Assembly: GCF_006716675.1 (NCBI RefSeq)
Contig: NZ_VFPM01000003.1
Coordinates: 682,001-746,000 of the forward strand
From: Humibacillus xanthopallidus
Lineage (GTDB): Bacteria; Actinomycetota; Actinomycetes; Actinomycetales; Dermatophilaceae
Reading direction: 5' to 3'
Length of the DNA: 64,000 bases
Shown here: piece by piece, positions 1-8,866 of the stretch
Layout: each line of letters starts with the position of its first letter
Numbering within the stretch: the first letter of the stretch is position 1
Translations under genes and position numbers: made by a program
Notes under the pieces: generated by a model
The model's input: the letters and a program-made list of their open reading frames with translations, nothing else
The model's database searches: none
Told to the model about the DNA's origin: nothing

Positions 1-835
1 AGCAGCGCCCGTAGGACCAGTCGGAGAGGGTGTTGGACAGGCGCACGATGCGCGTGTTGAACCCCGCCATGACGAACGGCCCCGTCCACCGGCCGGTCTC
101 CTCGTCCCGGTCGATCGGCACGAGTCGACGCAGCGTGCCCACGACACCACCGGCGCGCGCCCGGCCACCGCCCGACGGCTCCTCGGAGCGGCGGGGGCTC
201 AGCGCATACGGGTCGGACACCGTGCGGCGGGCAGCGGCGTCGGCGCGCATCGTGATGGCCTGCTGCCGGGCGGAGTCGATCGTGCCGCCGGAGAAGCCGC
301 CCTTCATCGAGCGCACGAGCAGCGTCGTCTCGCCGAGCTCGCCCGCGCCGTCGGCGGCCGCGCGCTGGGCCGTGACGAGGACCCCGAGGTCGGACGGGAT
401 CGAGTCGAACCCGCAGGCGTGCACGATCGCGGCCCCGGTCTCGCGTGCCCGGGCGTCGACCTCGTCGAGCGACCACCGCACGAAGAGCACCTCGCCCGTG
501 AGGTCGGCGTAGTGGGTGCCCTCCTCGGCACACGCCCGCACGACCTCCTTGCCGTATGCCGCATAGGGCCCGACCGTGCTGGCGAGCACCATCGTGCGCG
601 CGGCGACGGCGCGCAGCCGCACGGCGTCGGTGGCGTCGACCTCGACCAGCTCCCAGTCGAGAGCCCGTCCACCGATCTCGGCCCGGGTGCTCTCGAGCTT
701 CGCGCGCGACCGTCCGGCCAGCGCGACGCGGGCCTCCTCGGGTGCGTGCTCGGCGAGGTGGGCCGCGGTGAGGACCCCCACGAAGCCGGTGGCGCCGAAG
801 AGGACGATGTCGAGGTCACGCTGGCGGTCGGGCAT
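1..835 (-). CDS. Saccharopine dehydrogenase-like oxidoreductase (3' end outside window)
   Basis: The first 278 codons of a minus-strand gene are visible; the C-terminus lies beyond position 1. The ATG at 835 opens with MPDRQRDLDIVLFGATGFVG, a Rossmann nucleotide-binding loop (GATGFVG, residues 14-20). The downstream context (VALAGRSRAKL, STVGPYAAYG, HYADLTGE, HACGFDSIPSDLG) is the pattern of the actinobacterial saccharopine dehydrogenase-like / trans-acting enoyl reductase family. These proteins are NAD(P)-dependent and often membrane-linked, and most are not lysine-pathway enzymes. Substrate cannot be told from sequence. It lies 22 nt downstream of priA and is probably co-transcribed with it. 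Confidence 0.85.
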   Translation of the reverse strand, partial: MPDRQRDLDIVLFGATGFVGVLTAAHLAEHAPEEARVALAGRSRAKLESTRAEIGGRALDWELVEVDATDAVRLRAVAARTMVLASTVGPYAAYGKEVVRACAEEGTHYADLTGEVLFVRWSLDEVDARARETGAAIVHACGFDSIPSDLGVLVTAQRAAADGAGELGETTLLVRSMKGGFSGGTIDSARQQAITMRADAAARRTVSDPYALSPRRSEEPSGGGRARAGGVVGTLRRLVPIDRDEETGRWTGPFVMAGFNTRIVRLSNTLSDWSYGRC

Positions 836-857
836 GCGGTCACTCTGCCACGGCGGG

Positions 858-2918
858 TCAGAACATCTCGAGGGGATCGACGCGCACCGTCACGACCTCG
901 GCCTCCTTGCGCGCGGACCGCACCGCCTTGAGCGCGATGAGGGCGCGGGTCAGCTCGAGGGTGGCCACGGGCGGCACCCGCACGAGGACGTGGTGGTCGG
1001 CAGGGGTGCGAGCAGGCGCGTCGGTCTCCCGCGGAGGTGGCGTCACGGCGCGGTGCGCGGCCGGGCTGACGGGGACGGGCCCGAGCACCTGGGCCCCCGG
1101 AGGGAGGCCCTGCTGCTCCAGCTGCGCGAGGGCTCCCTCGAGGGCTCTGCGGCTGCCCGTCAGCTGGGCGACGCGCAGGGCGGGCGGCAGGCCGAGCTCG
1201 GCCCGCTCCGCGAGCTCCCGCTCCGCGAGCCAGGCCGGGTCCCACCGCACGAGCGCCTCGACGGCGGGCAGCGCCACCGCCTCGGGCGCGCCGCAGAGGA
1301 CCGCGGCGCGACCGGAGCGTGCCAGCGCGGCGGCGGCCAGCCACCGGCGCACGGCCTCGAGGGGTGCGTCGAGCACCGGCAGGTCGAGGCTGGCCCACGC
1401 GTCGAGCAGGAGCACTGCCGTGTAGCCGCCCTCGGCGATCGGCTCGGCGCCCGGGGTGGCGATGACGAGCGCCGGCTCGCCGCCGACCTGCGCCAGGACC
1501 TCGCCGGATCCCGAGGTGAGCACCGGAGTGCCGGGGAAGGCTCGCCCGATCTCCTCCGCGGTGCGCCGGGCACCGGTGACCGACGACCGCAGGCGCCGCG
1601 AGCCGCAGCTCGCGCACGCGAAGGCGCCAGGGGTCACGCCGAGCCCGCACCACCGGCACGACGGAGCGGCGCCCGAGCCGCTGACCGAGACCGGTCCCTG
1701 GCAGCGCGTGCACCGCACCGGTGTGCGGCACTCGGCGCAGCTGAGCGAGGGGAGGTAGCCGCGCCGCGGCACCTGCACGAGCACCGGACCGTCGACGAGG
1801 GCGTCCTTGGCGACACGCCAGGCGCGGGAGGGCAGGTGGGCCCGCGCGGCAGGGCCGTCGCGCTCCTCGTCGAGACCCTCACCGGCGACGGTCACCCGCG
1901 GCACAGCTGCCCGCAGGGTGGCGGCGTCGGCCTCCACGGGGACGAGCGTGCCGTCCTCGACGCCGACCTGGAGCCGCAGGCTGCGCCCGAAGCCGCCGGC
2001 GAGCACGGCCGCCCCCGTGGCCGCCGCCCGCAGCTCGAGGACGACCCCGGTGTGGTGGTAGGGCGCGCGCGGCTCGGCGAGCAGGTCGTCGCCGTCGTCC
2101 CACCAGGCGACGAGGCCGAGGTCGTGCACCGGCGCGAAGGCCGCCGCGCGGGTGCCGATGACGACGCGGACGTGACCGCGCAGCACCTTGAGCCATGCGG
2201 TGTAGCGCGCCTGCGGCCCCTGGTCGGCCGTGAGGCGCGCGTGCCGGCCCTTGCCGAGCAGCTGCGTGAGCGCGGCGTCGAGCCGGTCGACGTCGCGGTG
2301 GTCGGGCACGACGAGGACGCTGCCACGGCCGGCCGAGAGGGCGGTGGCCGCCGCCACGGCCAGCGCCGCGGGCCAGTCCTCGTCGGGGCGGCGACCCGGC
2401 AGCGCCGACCAGGCGGCCGCCGGCCCCTCACCCGACGCGACCCGGCGCAGCCAGGCCGGACCGGCGGGGTAGGCCTTCCACGGGCCCGGGGACGGCCCGG
2501 CGACCGGCTCGCACGGCGGGGCCTCGAGCGCGAGGTTGCGCTCGGCCGTCGCGTGGCGCCGGGGCACGGCGAGCCGGAGCACGTCACTCATCGTGCCGGC
2601 ATACCGGTCGGCGACGGCGCGGCAGAGGGCGAGCACCTCGGGGGTCAGCACGGCCTCGGCACTGACGACGCGGCGCAGCGGGGTGAGCCTGCCGTCGTGC
2701 TCGGGATGCGCGCGACGCTCGACGACGTAACCGTCGAGCTCTCGCCCGGCGAAGGGCACACGCACGCGCGCGCCCGGCTGCGCGTCAGCGCGCAGGTCGT
2801 CGGGCACGTCGTACTCGAAGACGCGGTCGAGGTGCGCGAGCGGGGTCTCGACGACGACCGCAGCGACCGGCCGGTCGGCCGGTCGCTGCGTCGTGTCGTT
2901 CGTATCGTCGTCGCCCAC
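858..2918 (-). CDS. priA: Primosomal protein N' PriA, helicase-degenerate actinobacterial form
   Basis: A 686-residue PriA homologue, which in the family restarts stalled replication forks. The N-terminal DNA-binding domain (VFEYDVPDDLRA..RVRVPFAGRELDGYVV) is clear. A zinc-binding Cys cluster lies at about residues 390-445, seen as CAEC, CTRC, CRWC and CASC pairs. The helicase core looks eroded: where GxxGxGKT would be expected the protein reads AGRGSVLVVPDH, and the DEAH region reads WWDDGDD. Actinobacterial PriA proteins are known to lack detectable helicase motifs, so ATPase activity is unlikely. The GTG start at 2918 is 16 nt downstream of the metK stop, indicating operon membership. Family assignment is firm; a role without helicase activity is inferred. 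Confidence 0.93.
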   Translation of the reverse strand: MGDDDTNDTTQRPADRPVAAVVVETPLAHLDRVFEYDVPDDLRADAQPGARVRVPFAGRELDGYVVERRAHPEHDGRLTPLRRVVSAEAVLTPEVLALCRAVADRYAGTMSDVLRLAVPRRHATAERNLALEAPPCEPVAGPSPGPWKAYPAGPAWLRRVASGEGPAAAWSALPGRRPDEDWPAALAVAAATALSAGRGSVLVVPDHRDVDRLDAALTQLLGKGRHARLTADQGPQARYTAWLKVLRGHVRVVIGTRAAAFAPVHDLGLVAWWDDGDDLLAEPRAPYHHTGVVLELRAAATGAAVLAGGFGRSLRLQVGVEDGTLVPVEADAATLRAAVPRVTVAGEGLDEERDGPAARAHLPSRAWRVAKDALVDGPVLVQVPRRGYLPSLSCAECRTPVRCTRCQGPVSVSGSGAAPSCRWCGLGVTPGAFACASCGSRRLRSSVTGARRTAEEIGRAFPGTPVLTSGSGEVLAQVGGEPALVIATPGAEPIAEGGYTAVLLLDAWASLDLPVLDAPLEAVRRWLAAAALARSGRAAVLCGAPEAVALPAVEALVRWDPAWLAERELAERAELGLPPALRVAQLTGSRRALEGALAQLEQQGLPPGAQVLGPVPVSPAAHRAVTPPPRETDAPARTPADHHVLVRVPPVATLELTRALIALKAVRSARKEAEVVTVRVDPLEMF

Positions 2919-2934
2919 GGGGGCGAATCTAGCC

Positions 2935-4158
2935 TCAGCCGGAGACGGCGGCCCTCAGGGCGTCCACACGGTCGGTGCGCTCCCACGTGAAGGGGTTCTC
3001 GACGCCGTCGGCCTTGGTGCGGCCGAAGTGGCCGTATGCCGCCGTCGGCTTGTAGATCGGACGCAGCAGGTCGAGCGCGTCGACGATGGCGGCGGGGCGC
3101 AGGTCGAAGACGTCGCCGATGGCCTGCTGGATCGCGTCGACGGGCACCGTCTCGGTGCCGAAGGTCTCGACGTAGAGGCCCACGGGCTGGGCCTTGCCGA
3201 TGGCGTAGGCGATCTGCACCTCGCAGCGCCGGGCCAGGCCCGCGGCGACGATGTTCTTGGCGACCCAGCGCATCGCGTAGGCGCCCGAGCGGTCGACCTT
3301 GCTCGGATCCTTGCCAGAGAAGGCGCCGCCGCCGTGCCGGGCCATGCCGCCGTAGGTGTCGACGATGATCTTGCGGCCGGTGAGGCCGGCGTCGCCCATC
3401 GGGCCGCCGATCTCGAAGCGGCCGGTGGGGTTGATGAGGGCGCGGTAGCTACTGACGTCGAGATCGGTGCCACTCTCGCGCAGCTCGGCGAGCACGGGCT
3501 CGATGACGTGGGCCCGGATGTCCGGCTCGAGCATGCCCTCGAGGGAGACGTCGGGCGCGTGCTGCGTCGAGAGCACGACGGTGTCGAGCTTGACGGCGCG
3601 GTCGCCCTCGTAGGCGATGGTGACCTGGGTCTTGCCGTCGGGGCGCAGGTAGGCGAGCTCGTCGTTCTTGCGCACCTGCGTGAGCCGCTCGGAGAGGCGG
3701 TGCGCGAGGTGGATCGGCAGCGGCATCAGCTCTGCCGTGTCGTCGCAGGCGTAGCCGAACATCAGGCCCTGGTCGCCCGCGCCCTGCTTGTCGAGCAGGT
3801 CGCCGACCTCACCGGAGCGGTGCTCGTGCGCCGTGTCGACGCCCTGGGCGATGTCGGGCGACTGTGCGCCGATGGAGATCGAGACGCCGCACGTGCGGCC
3901 GTCGAAGCCCTTCTGGGAGCCGTCGTAGCCGACCTCGAGGATCGTCTCGCGCACAAGCTTGGGGATCTCGACGTAGCCCGTCGTCGACACCTCGCCCGCC
4001 ACGTGGACGAGGCCGGTCGTGACGAGGGTCTCGACGGCGACGCGCGCCTGCGGGTCCACGGTGAGCAGGGCATCGAGGATCGAGTCGCTGATCTGGTCGC
4101 AGATCTTGTCCGGGTGGCCCTCGGTGACGGACTCGGACGTGAACAGACGTGCAGGCAC
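2935..4158 (-). CDS. metK: S-adenosylmethionine synthase
   Basis: Makes S-adenosylmethionine from methionine and ATP in the cytoplasm. The 407-residue length is normal for the family. Visible signatures are SVTEGHPDK (residues 10-18, with the His that contacts ATP), [12 protein letters not shown] (about 126-137) and [16 protein letters not shown] (about 273-288). The GTG start at 4158 is preceded by a GGGAGAG ribosome binding site. Only 59 nt separate it from coaBC upstream, too little for a SAM riboswitch, and none is recognisable. Confidence 0.98.
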   Translation of the reverse strand: MPARLFTSESVTEGHPDKICDQISDSILDALLTVDPQARVAVETLVTTGLVHVAGEVSTTGYVEIPKLVRETILEVGYDGSQKGFDGRTCGVSISIGAQSPDIAQGVDTAHEHRSGEVGDLLDKQGAGDQGLMFGYACDDTAELMPLPIHLAHRLSERLTQVRKNDELAYLRPDGKTQVTIAYEGDRAVKLDTVVLSTQHAPDVSLEGMLEPDIRAHVIEPVLAELRESGTDLDVSSYRALINPTGRFEIGGPMGDAGLTGRKIIVDTYGGMARHGGGAFSGKDPSKVDRSGAYAMRWVAKNIVAAGLARRCEVQIAYAIGKAQPVGLYVETFGTETVPVDAIQQAIGDVFDLRPAAIVDALDLLRPIYKPTAAYGHFGRTKADGVENPFTWERTDRVDALRAAVSG

Positions 4159-4217
4159 TTGCTCTCCCTAGCTCGGGGTGTGGCCGATCGGGCCGGTCTG
4201 GCCCGTGAGTGTAGTCG

Positions 4218-5462
4218 TCAGCCGAGCATCGCCGAGACGGTGTCCCAGAGCGCGTCGGCCACGACGTCCTTGGATGCCGGCCCCACCGTCACGACAGCAT
4301 CGCTGCCGCGGCGGAGCACGTGGACCGTCGTCTCGTCCTGGCCGAAGGTGAGGTCGCGTCCGACCTCGTTGACGACCTGGACGTCGCTGCCCTTGCGGGC
4401 GAACTTGGCGCGGGCATGGTCCATGACCGAGCCCTGCGCGTCACCGGTCTCGGCAGCGAAGCTGACGACGATCGGTCGGTCGCTCCCCTGCGCAGCGCGC
4501 TGCTCGACGAGACCACGCACGATGTCGGGGTTCTCGACGAGCTCGACCCGCAGGCCGGCGGCCGGGTCGGACGACTTCTTGATCTTGCTCTCGCTCACGC
4601 TGGCCGGGCGGAAGTCAGCCGGTGCCGCCGCCATGACGACGACATCGGACCCGGCTGCGGCCTCCTCGACGGCCGACTTCAGCTCGAGCGTGGTCTCGAC
4701 CGCGACGACGTGCACCCCCTCGGGTGCGGGCAGCGACACGTTGGCGGCCACGAGGGTGACCTCGGCGCCGCGCTCCGCAGCGGAGCGGGCGATGGCCCAG
4801 CCCTGCTTGCCCGACGAGCGGTTGCCGAGGTAGCGCACCGGGTCGAGGGGCTCGCGCGTGCCCCCGGCCGACACGACGACCCGGCGACCGGCGAGGTCGC
4901 GCACGGGGCTTGTCGACCCGCCCACCCCCGGAACGGCACCGCCCAGGATCTCGAGGCACGCGGCATACAGCTGCTCGGGCTCGGGGAGCCGGCCGGCGCC
5001 GGTGTCCTTGCCGGTGAGCCGGCCGACGGCGGGGTCGATGACGTGGGCGCCGCGGGAGCGGAGCGTGGCGACGTTGGCCTGCGTAGCCGGGTGCTCCCAC
5101 ATCTCCGTGTGCATCGCCGGCGCGAAGGCGACGGGGCACCGGGCCGTGAGCAGGGTGGTCGTCAGCAGGTCGTCGGCGAGGCCGTGCGCGGCCTTCGCGA
5201 GCAGGTCGGCGGTCGCCGGAGCGACGACGACGAGGTCGGCGCCCTGACCGATGCGCACGTGCGGCACCTCGTGCACCGAGGTCCACACGTCGGTGGCGAC
5301 GGGCTTGCCCGACAGGGCCGACCACGTCGGCGCCCCGACGAACTCCAGGGCCGCCGCGGTCGGCACGACGGTCACGTCGTGACCGTGCTCGGTGAAGAGA
5401 CGCAGGAGCGAGGCGGCCTTGTAGGCGGCGATGCCGCCACTCACCCCGAGCACGACACGCAT
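4218..5462 (-). CDS. coaBC: Bifunctional phosphopantothenoylcysteine decarboxylase / phosphopantothenate-cysteine ligase
   Basis: Catalyses two consecutive steps of coenzyme A synthesis. The N-terminal flavoprotein domain (CoaC) starts MRVVLGVSGGIAAYKA and contains PAMHTEMW at about residues 114-121, the actinobacterial version of the PxMNxxMW motif. The C-terminal CoaB domain starts near residue 190 (RVVVSAGGTREPLDPVR, then YLGNRSSGKQGWAIA). In the substrate-clamp segment the sequence is RLTGKDTGAGRLPEP and I do not see the Cys of the E. coli enzyme there; I have not verified how general this is. The gene lies between rpoZ and metK, as is common in actinobacteria. Confidence 0.97.
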   Translation of the reverse strand: MRVVLGVSGGIAAYKAASLLRLFTEHGHDVTVVPTAAALEFVGAPTWSALSGKPVATDVWTSVHEVPHVRIGQGADLVVVAPATADLLAKAAHGLADDLLTTTLLTARCPVAFAPAMHTEMWEHPATQANVATLRSRGAHVIDPAVGRLTGKDTGAGRLPEPEQLYAACLEILGGAVPGVGGSTSPVRDLAGRRVVVSAGGTREPLDPVRYLGNRSSGKQGWAIARSAAERGAEVTLVAANVSLPAPEGVHVVAVETTLELKSAVEEAAAGSDVVVMAAAPADFRPASVSESKIKKSSDPAAGLRVELVENPDIVRGLVEQRAAQGSDRPIVVSFAAETGDAQGSVMDHARAKFARKGSDVQVVNEVGRDLTFGQDETTVHVLRRGSDAVVTVGPASKDVVADALWDTVSAMLG

Positions 5463-5488
5463 CGGCTGCCCCTGCCCTCCCGGTGTGC

Positions 5489-5752
5489 TCAGGCCTCGGT
5501 GGGCGTCGAAGTCAGCAGGCCCTCGTTGATCTCACGCAGCGCGATCGACATCGGCTTCTCGTGGATCTCGGTCTCCACGAGGGGGCCGACGTAGTCGAGC
5601 AGGCCCTCCTGCAGCTGGGAGTAGTAGGCGTTGATCTGGCGCGCGCGCTTGGCGGAGTAGATGACGAGCGCGTACTTGGAGTCGGCGACCGCCAGGAGGT
5701 CGTCGATCGGCGGGTTGGTGATGCCGATGGGAGCAGCCTGGGTACCGGACAC
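5489..5752 (-). CDS. rpoZ: DNA-directed RNA polymerase omega subunit
   Basis: An 87-residue protein with the omega-family core: [19 protein letters not shown], followed by [16 protein letters not shown] and the C-terminal [15 protein letters not shown]. Omega assists folding and assembly of the beta' subunit. The GTG start at 5752 gives [10 protein letters not shown]. The ribosome binding site is weak (GAG about 8 nt upstream). It lies between gmk and coaBC, the usual actinobacterial order, which supports the call despite the small size. Confidence 0.96.
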   Translation of the reverse strand: MSGTQAAPIGITNPPIDDLLAVADSKYALVIYSAKRARQINAYYSQLQEGLLDYVGPLVETEIHEKPMSIALREINEGLLTSTPTEA

Positions 5753-5841
5753 AGTGATCTCGATTCGTTGGTTTCAGCGGGCTTGCGCGGGGGTGCGACG
5801 CCTCTGCGCGGGGCGGGCGGAGGCACACGCCACGACGGGAC

Positions 5842-6459
5842 TCACCTCTCGGCGCGTCCCGATCTCATCAATGATACGAGTTCTTCGCTCGCCCGACGAA
5901 CATCGTCGTTGACGATGACCCGGTCGAACTCCGACTGCGCGGCGAGCTCGGCGCGGGCGGTGTCGAGTCGACGCTCCCGCTCGGCCTCCCCCTCGGTGCC
6001 GCGCCCGACGAGCCGGCGGACGAGCTCCTCCCAGCTCGGCGGGGCGAGGAAGACGAAGAGCGCGTCGGGCCAGGTGTCGCGCACCTGGCGGGCACCCTGG
6101 AGGTCGATCTCGAGCAGCGCGTCGCGGCCCTCACGGATGGCGCGCTCGACGGGCCCACGCGGGGTGCCGTACTTCGCGGCGCCGTGGACGACGGCGTACT
6201 CGAGGAACTGCCCCGCCTCGGCCAGCCGGTCGAACTCGCGGTCGTCGACGAAGTGGTAGTGGACCCCGTCGACCTCGCCGGGCCGCGGCGGGCGCGTCGT
6301 CATCGAGACCGAGAACCACACCCCCGGGAAGTAGGTGCGCACGTAGGCGGCGATGGTCCCCTTGCCGACGGCCGTGGGCCCGGCGAGCACCGTCAGCCGC
6401 CCCGGCGTGGGGGCGACCTGACGCGGCTCCGTCGTGCCCGGGGTCTGCTCCTGCGTCAC
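5842..6459 (-). CDS. gmk: Guanylate kinase
   Basis: Phosphorylates GMP to GDP with ATP. The P-loop GPTAVGKG is at residues 27-34, followed by the GMP-binding segment SMTTRPPRPGEVDGVHYHFV and the family signature LLEIDLQGARQV. At 205 residues it is of normal length with a short disordered N-terminal extension. It starts with a GTG whose GTGA overlaps the stop of mihF by 4 nt, so the two genes are probably translationally coupled. Pairing of mihF with gmk is a conserved actinobacterial arrangement. Confidence 0.97.
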   Translation of the reverse strand: MTQEQTPGTTEPRQVAPTPGRLTVLAGPTAVGKGTIAAYVRTYFPGVWFSVSMTTRPPRPGEVDGVHYHFVDDREFDRLAEAGQFLEYAVVHGAAKYGTPRGPVERAIREGRDALLEIDLQGARQVRDTWPDALFVFLAPPSWEELVRRLVGRGTEGEAERERRLDTARAELAAQSEFDRVIVNDDVRRASEELVSLMRSGRAER

Positions 6460-6773
6460 GGCCGCTCGAAGCGGCGCAACAGCGCCGCGACCTGGTTGGC
6501 TCCGAGGCCGCGCACCCGGCGCGACTCGGCGATGCCGACCTCTTCCATGATCGCCTTGGCGCGCACCCGCCCGACGCCCGGCATCGACTCGAGCAGCTCG
6601 GTGACCTTCATCTTGCCGATGACGGGGTCGACCTTGCCGTCCTCGAGCACCTCGACGAGCGACCCGCTGGAGTACTTGAGGCGGTTCTTCACCGCGGCCC
6701 GCTCCCGACGTGCCGCCGCAGCCTTCTCGAGTGCTGCTGCGCGTTGCTCGGGCGTGAGCGGTGGAAGGGCCAC
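6456..6773 (-). CDS. mihF: Integration host factor, actinobacterial type (mIHF)
   Basis: A 105-residue nucleoid-associated protein of the actinobacterial IHF family, unrelated in sequence to E. coli IHF alpha/beta. It opens MALPPLTPEQRAAALEKA, has a basic helix (ARRERAAVKNRLKYSSGSL), and then the helix-two-turn-helix DNA-binding segment around SMPGVGRVRAKAIMEEVGIA and RVRGLGANQ. GTG start at 6773 with an AAGGAG ribosome binding site 8-9 nt upstream. Family members bind DNA non-specifically, compact the nucleoid and are usually essential. Confidence 0.96.
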   Translation of the reverse strand: MALPPLTPEQRAAALEKAAAARRERAAVKNRLKYSSGSLVEVLEDGKVDPVIGKMKVTELLESMPGVGRVRAKAIMEEVGIAESRRVRGLGANQVAALLRRFERP

Positions 6774-6942
6774 GGTGTCAGGTCTCCTTGCGGTCGCAGG
6801 GCGCGCCCGGCGCTCCCCTGGTGCGGTGCGGTCTGTCGTTGCGTGTCGATGGGTCGGGTGTTCCTGCCGAACCTAGCGACCCGCGTGCGGGCCCCGCAAC
6901 GCGGGTGCAGGCCAGCCGCCGTCGGCCCCCGACCCGCGAGGC

Positions 6943-7326
6943 TCACGTGCCGAGGTCGATGCCGCACGTCGCCTTGGCGTGCGCCTCGATGCGCTTCGCC
7001 GCCTGCTCGAAGTCCTTCATCTCGGGCGTGACGCTCGAGAGGTCAGGGGTGTCGGTGGCGAACTTCTCGAACAGGGTCTGGAGCGAAGCCCACTCCGACT
7101 TCACCTCGTCGGGTGCCGTGAGCTCGATCCCCTTCACCGTTGCCACGAAGCGCGTCGCCGCGGCCTTGTCCTCAAGGGAGGCACCTGCCTCAGCCCACTG
7201 CGCGTCGGCAGCCTTGAGCGCCGCGCAGTAGGCCGTCGTGTCCGACGTGCCGCAGCCGCCGACGAGGGTCGAGACCGTCGTCACGACGAGCAGGGCGCCG
7301 GCGGCGCGGTGAGCAGGGCTGAGCAT
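6943..7326 (-). CDS. Small cysteine-paired lipoprotein, paralogue of the upstream lipoprotein
   Basis: About 127 residues from the ATG at 7326; a GTG two codons upstream at 7332 is also possible. A hydrophobic signal segment ends in the lipobox LVGGC, so the protein is predicted to be lipid-anchored outside the membrane. The mature part is mostly helical, with one Cys near its start (TAYCAALKAAD) and one near its end (EAHAKATCGIDL). The neighbouring gene at 7423-7884 has the same layout (DYCDVLKNGQ and EAHAKTACNLSL), so the two look like tandem duplicates. No known family was recognised. A copy of GTATGCCG (7336-7343) lies directly upstream of the start. Confidence 0.8.
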   Translation of the reverse strand: MLSPAHRAAGALLVVTTVSTLVGGCGTSDTTAYCAALKAADAQWAEAGASLEDKAAATRFVATVKGIELTAPDEVKSEWASLQTLFEKFATDTPDLSSVTPEMKDFEQAAKRIEAHAKATCGIDLGT

Positions 7327-7422
7327 GGTCACACCGTATGCCGTCCGGCCCGTCGCGTCCGCCGTCCCCGCCGATCCGGTGGCCGGGTCCTCGCTGGTGC
7401 GGGGTCGCGGCTCGGCAGCCCC

Positions 7423-7884
7423 TCACTGGAGCGAGAGGTTGCACGCTGTCTTGGCGTGGGCCTCGATCGTGGCGCCGGCGGCCTCCATCTTGGTCATCGC
7501 GTCGGTGAGGGCGCTCGTGTTGCTCGACGAAGCCGCCTCGACGAAGCCGACGAAGTCGGTCCAGGCCTGCTTGACCTCCGGCGGCGCGGACGCCTGGATC
7601 CTGCGGATGACGGACAGCCCCTTCTCGAGCGCAGCGGAGTCGGTGAGGCTCCCGGAGAGCCCCTCGAGCTCCTTCTGCCCGTTCTTGAGGACGTCGCAGT
7701 AGTCGCCCGCGGCCTCGGTGCCGGCCGTGGCGGAGGCTGCGGCGGAGGCCGCAGCCGACGAGGCGGCGGAGCTCGCGGTCGCGGTCGAGGGTGCGGTGGC
7801 GGAGCTGCAGGCGGCGGCGAAGGGCATGACGGCGGTCATGCCGACGACGACGAGGAGTCGGCGAGTCCTGGCGATGTGAGTCAT
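7423..7884 (-). CDS. Small cysteine-paired lipoprotein with Ala/Ser/Thr-rich linker
   Basis: A 153-residue protein beginning MTHIARTRRLLVVVG; a signal segment ends at the lipobox FAAAC. A low-complexity Ser/Ala/Thr linker of about 35 residues follows. The globular part shares its pattern with the downstream gene: DYCDVLK near the start, a helical middle, and IEAHAKTACNLSL at the end. The shared terminal Cys pair could form a disulfide outside the cell (inference). Function unknown. It sits 88 nt downstream of pyrF. The ATG at 7884 is preferred over longer versions because only this start gives a proper signal peptide. Confidence 0.82.
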   Translation of the reverse strand: MTHIARTRRLLVVVGMTAVMPFAAACSSATAPSTATASSAASSAAASAAASATAGTEAAGDYCDVLKNGQKELEGLSGSLTDSAALEKGLSVIRRIQASAPPEVKQAWTDFVGFVEAASSSNTSALTDAMTKMEAAGATIEAHAKTACNLSLQ

Positions 7885-7972
7885 GCGCCATTGTCCCCCG
7901 CGCGCCCTGTCGCGTCTTGTGCAGGTGCAGGTGCGGCTGTCGGTCGGGACCGCCCGGCACCGGTGCGACAGC

Positions 7973-8866
7973 TCAGCCGACGGCCTCGGCGAGCGCGCCC
8001 GCGACCCAGCTGGTCCGGGCTGCCAGCCGGCTGGGGTCGGGCCCCTCCGCGAGGAGCTCACGGCTCGAGGAGGCGAGCACCTGGTCGAGCGCGGGGCCGA
8101 ACGTCGCCGCGAGGGAGTCGGCGGTGCCGCCCTGCGCGCCGAAGCCGGGAGCGAGCACCGGGGTGGCCGCCCTCACGAGGTCGAGGCCCAGCCGCTCGAC
8201 CGCATCGCCGACGGTGGCACCGATGACGAGGCCGACGTGCCCGAGCTCTCCACGGAGGTGCGCTTCGGCGTTGTCGCCGCGCGCTCCCTCGACGACGGAG
8301 GCCGCGACGGAGCGGCCGGCGTGGACGGCGTGCTGGACGCTGCTGCCCTCGGGGTTGGACGTGAGGGCGAGGACGAACAGGCCGCGTCCGCTCTGCGCGG
8401 CGAGGTCGATGGCCGGGCGCAGCGACTCGTAGCCGAGGTAGGGGCTCACGGTGAGTGCATCGGCCGGAGCGACGGCGTGGGGGCCGAGGAACGCCTCGGC
8501 GTAGGCCGTCATCGTCGACCCGATGTCGCCGCGCTTGGCATCGAGGATCGTCAGCGTCTCGGCGTCGCGCAGGTCGTGGAGCACGCGCTCGAGCACGGCG
8601 ATCCCGCGGCTGCCGAAGACCTCGAAGAAGGCCGACTGGGGCTTGACCGCCGCCACCCGACCGGCATACGCCTCGACGCAGGTGAGCGCGAAGCGCTCGA
8701 GCCCCGCGACGTCGTAGGTGAGGCCCCACTGCTCGATGAGGGCACGGTGCGGGTCGAGGCCGGCACAGAGCGGGCCGTGGCGGCGCATGGCCGCCTGGAG
8801 CCGGGGCCCGAAGCCCGGTGCGCCCGGGCCTGTCACTGCGGCGCCCGCGACGTTCGTGTCCGTCAT
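7973..8866 (-). CDS. pyrF: Orotidine 5'-phosphate decarboxylase (subfamily 2)
   Basis: Last step to UMP: decarboxylates OMP. The 297-residue length and sequence fit the longer subfamily 2 of actinobacteria. The catalytic loop LDAKRGDIGST is at about residues 107-117 (Asp-Lys-Asp type centre), with CAGLDPH near the N-terminus. The ATG at 8866 overlaps the pyrD stop as ATGA, which fixes the start; longer in-frame versions read out of frame through pyrD. It is the last gene of the pyr operon. It contains GTATGCCG on the coding strand as TAT-GCC (EAYAGR). Confidence 0.96.
   Translation of the reverse strand: MTDTNVAGAAVTGPGAPGFGPRLQAAMRRHGPLCAGLDPHRALIEQWGLTYDVAGLERFALTCVEAYAGRVAAVKPQSAFFEVFGSRGIAVLERVLHDLRDAETLTILDAKRGDIGSTMTAYAEAFLGPHAVAPADALTVSPYLGYESLRPAIDLAAQSGRGLFVLALTSNPEGSSVQHAVHAGRSVAASVVEGARGDNAEAHLRGELGHVGLVIGATVGDAVERLGLDLVRAATPVLAPGFGAQGGTADSLAATFGPALDQVLASSSRELLAEGPDPSRLAARTSWVAGALAEAVG

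Noticed and set aside
304-1731. 475-codon minus-strand frame at the window start
   Set aside because: It is out of frame with both priA and the saccharopine dehydrogenase-like gene and consists of Arg/Ala-rich filler.
576-2990. 804-codon plus-strand open frame opposite priA
   Set aside because: Antisense shadow of priA with Arg/Gly/Glu-rich translation and no recognisable domain.
4159-4217. SAM riboswitch upstream of metK
   Set aside because: Only 59 nt separate metK from the coaBC stop and no riboswitch helices can be drawn.
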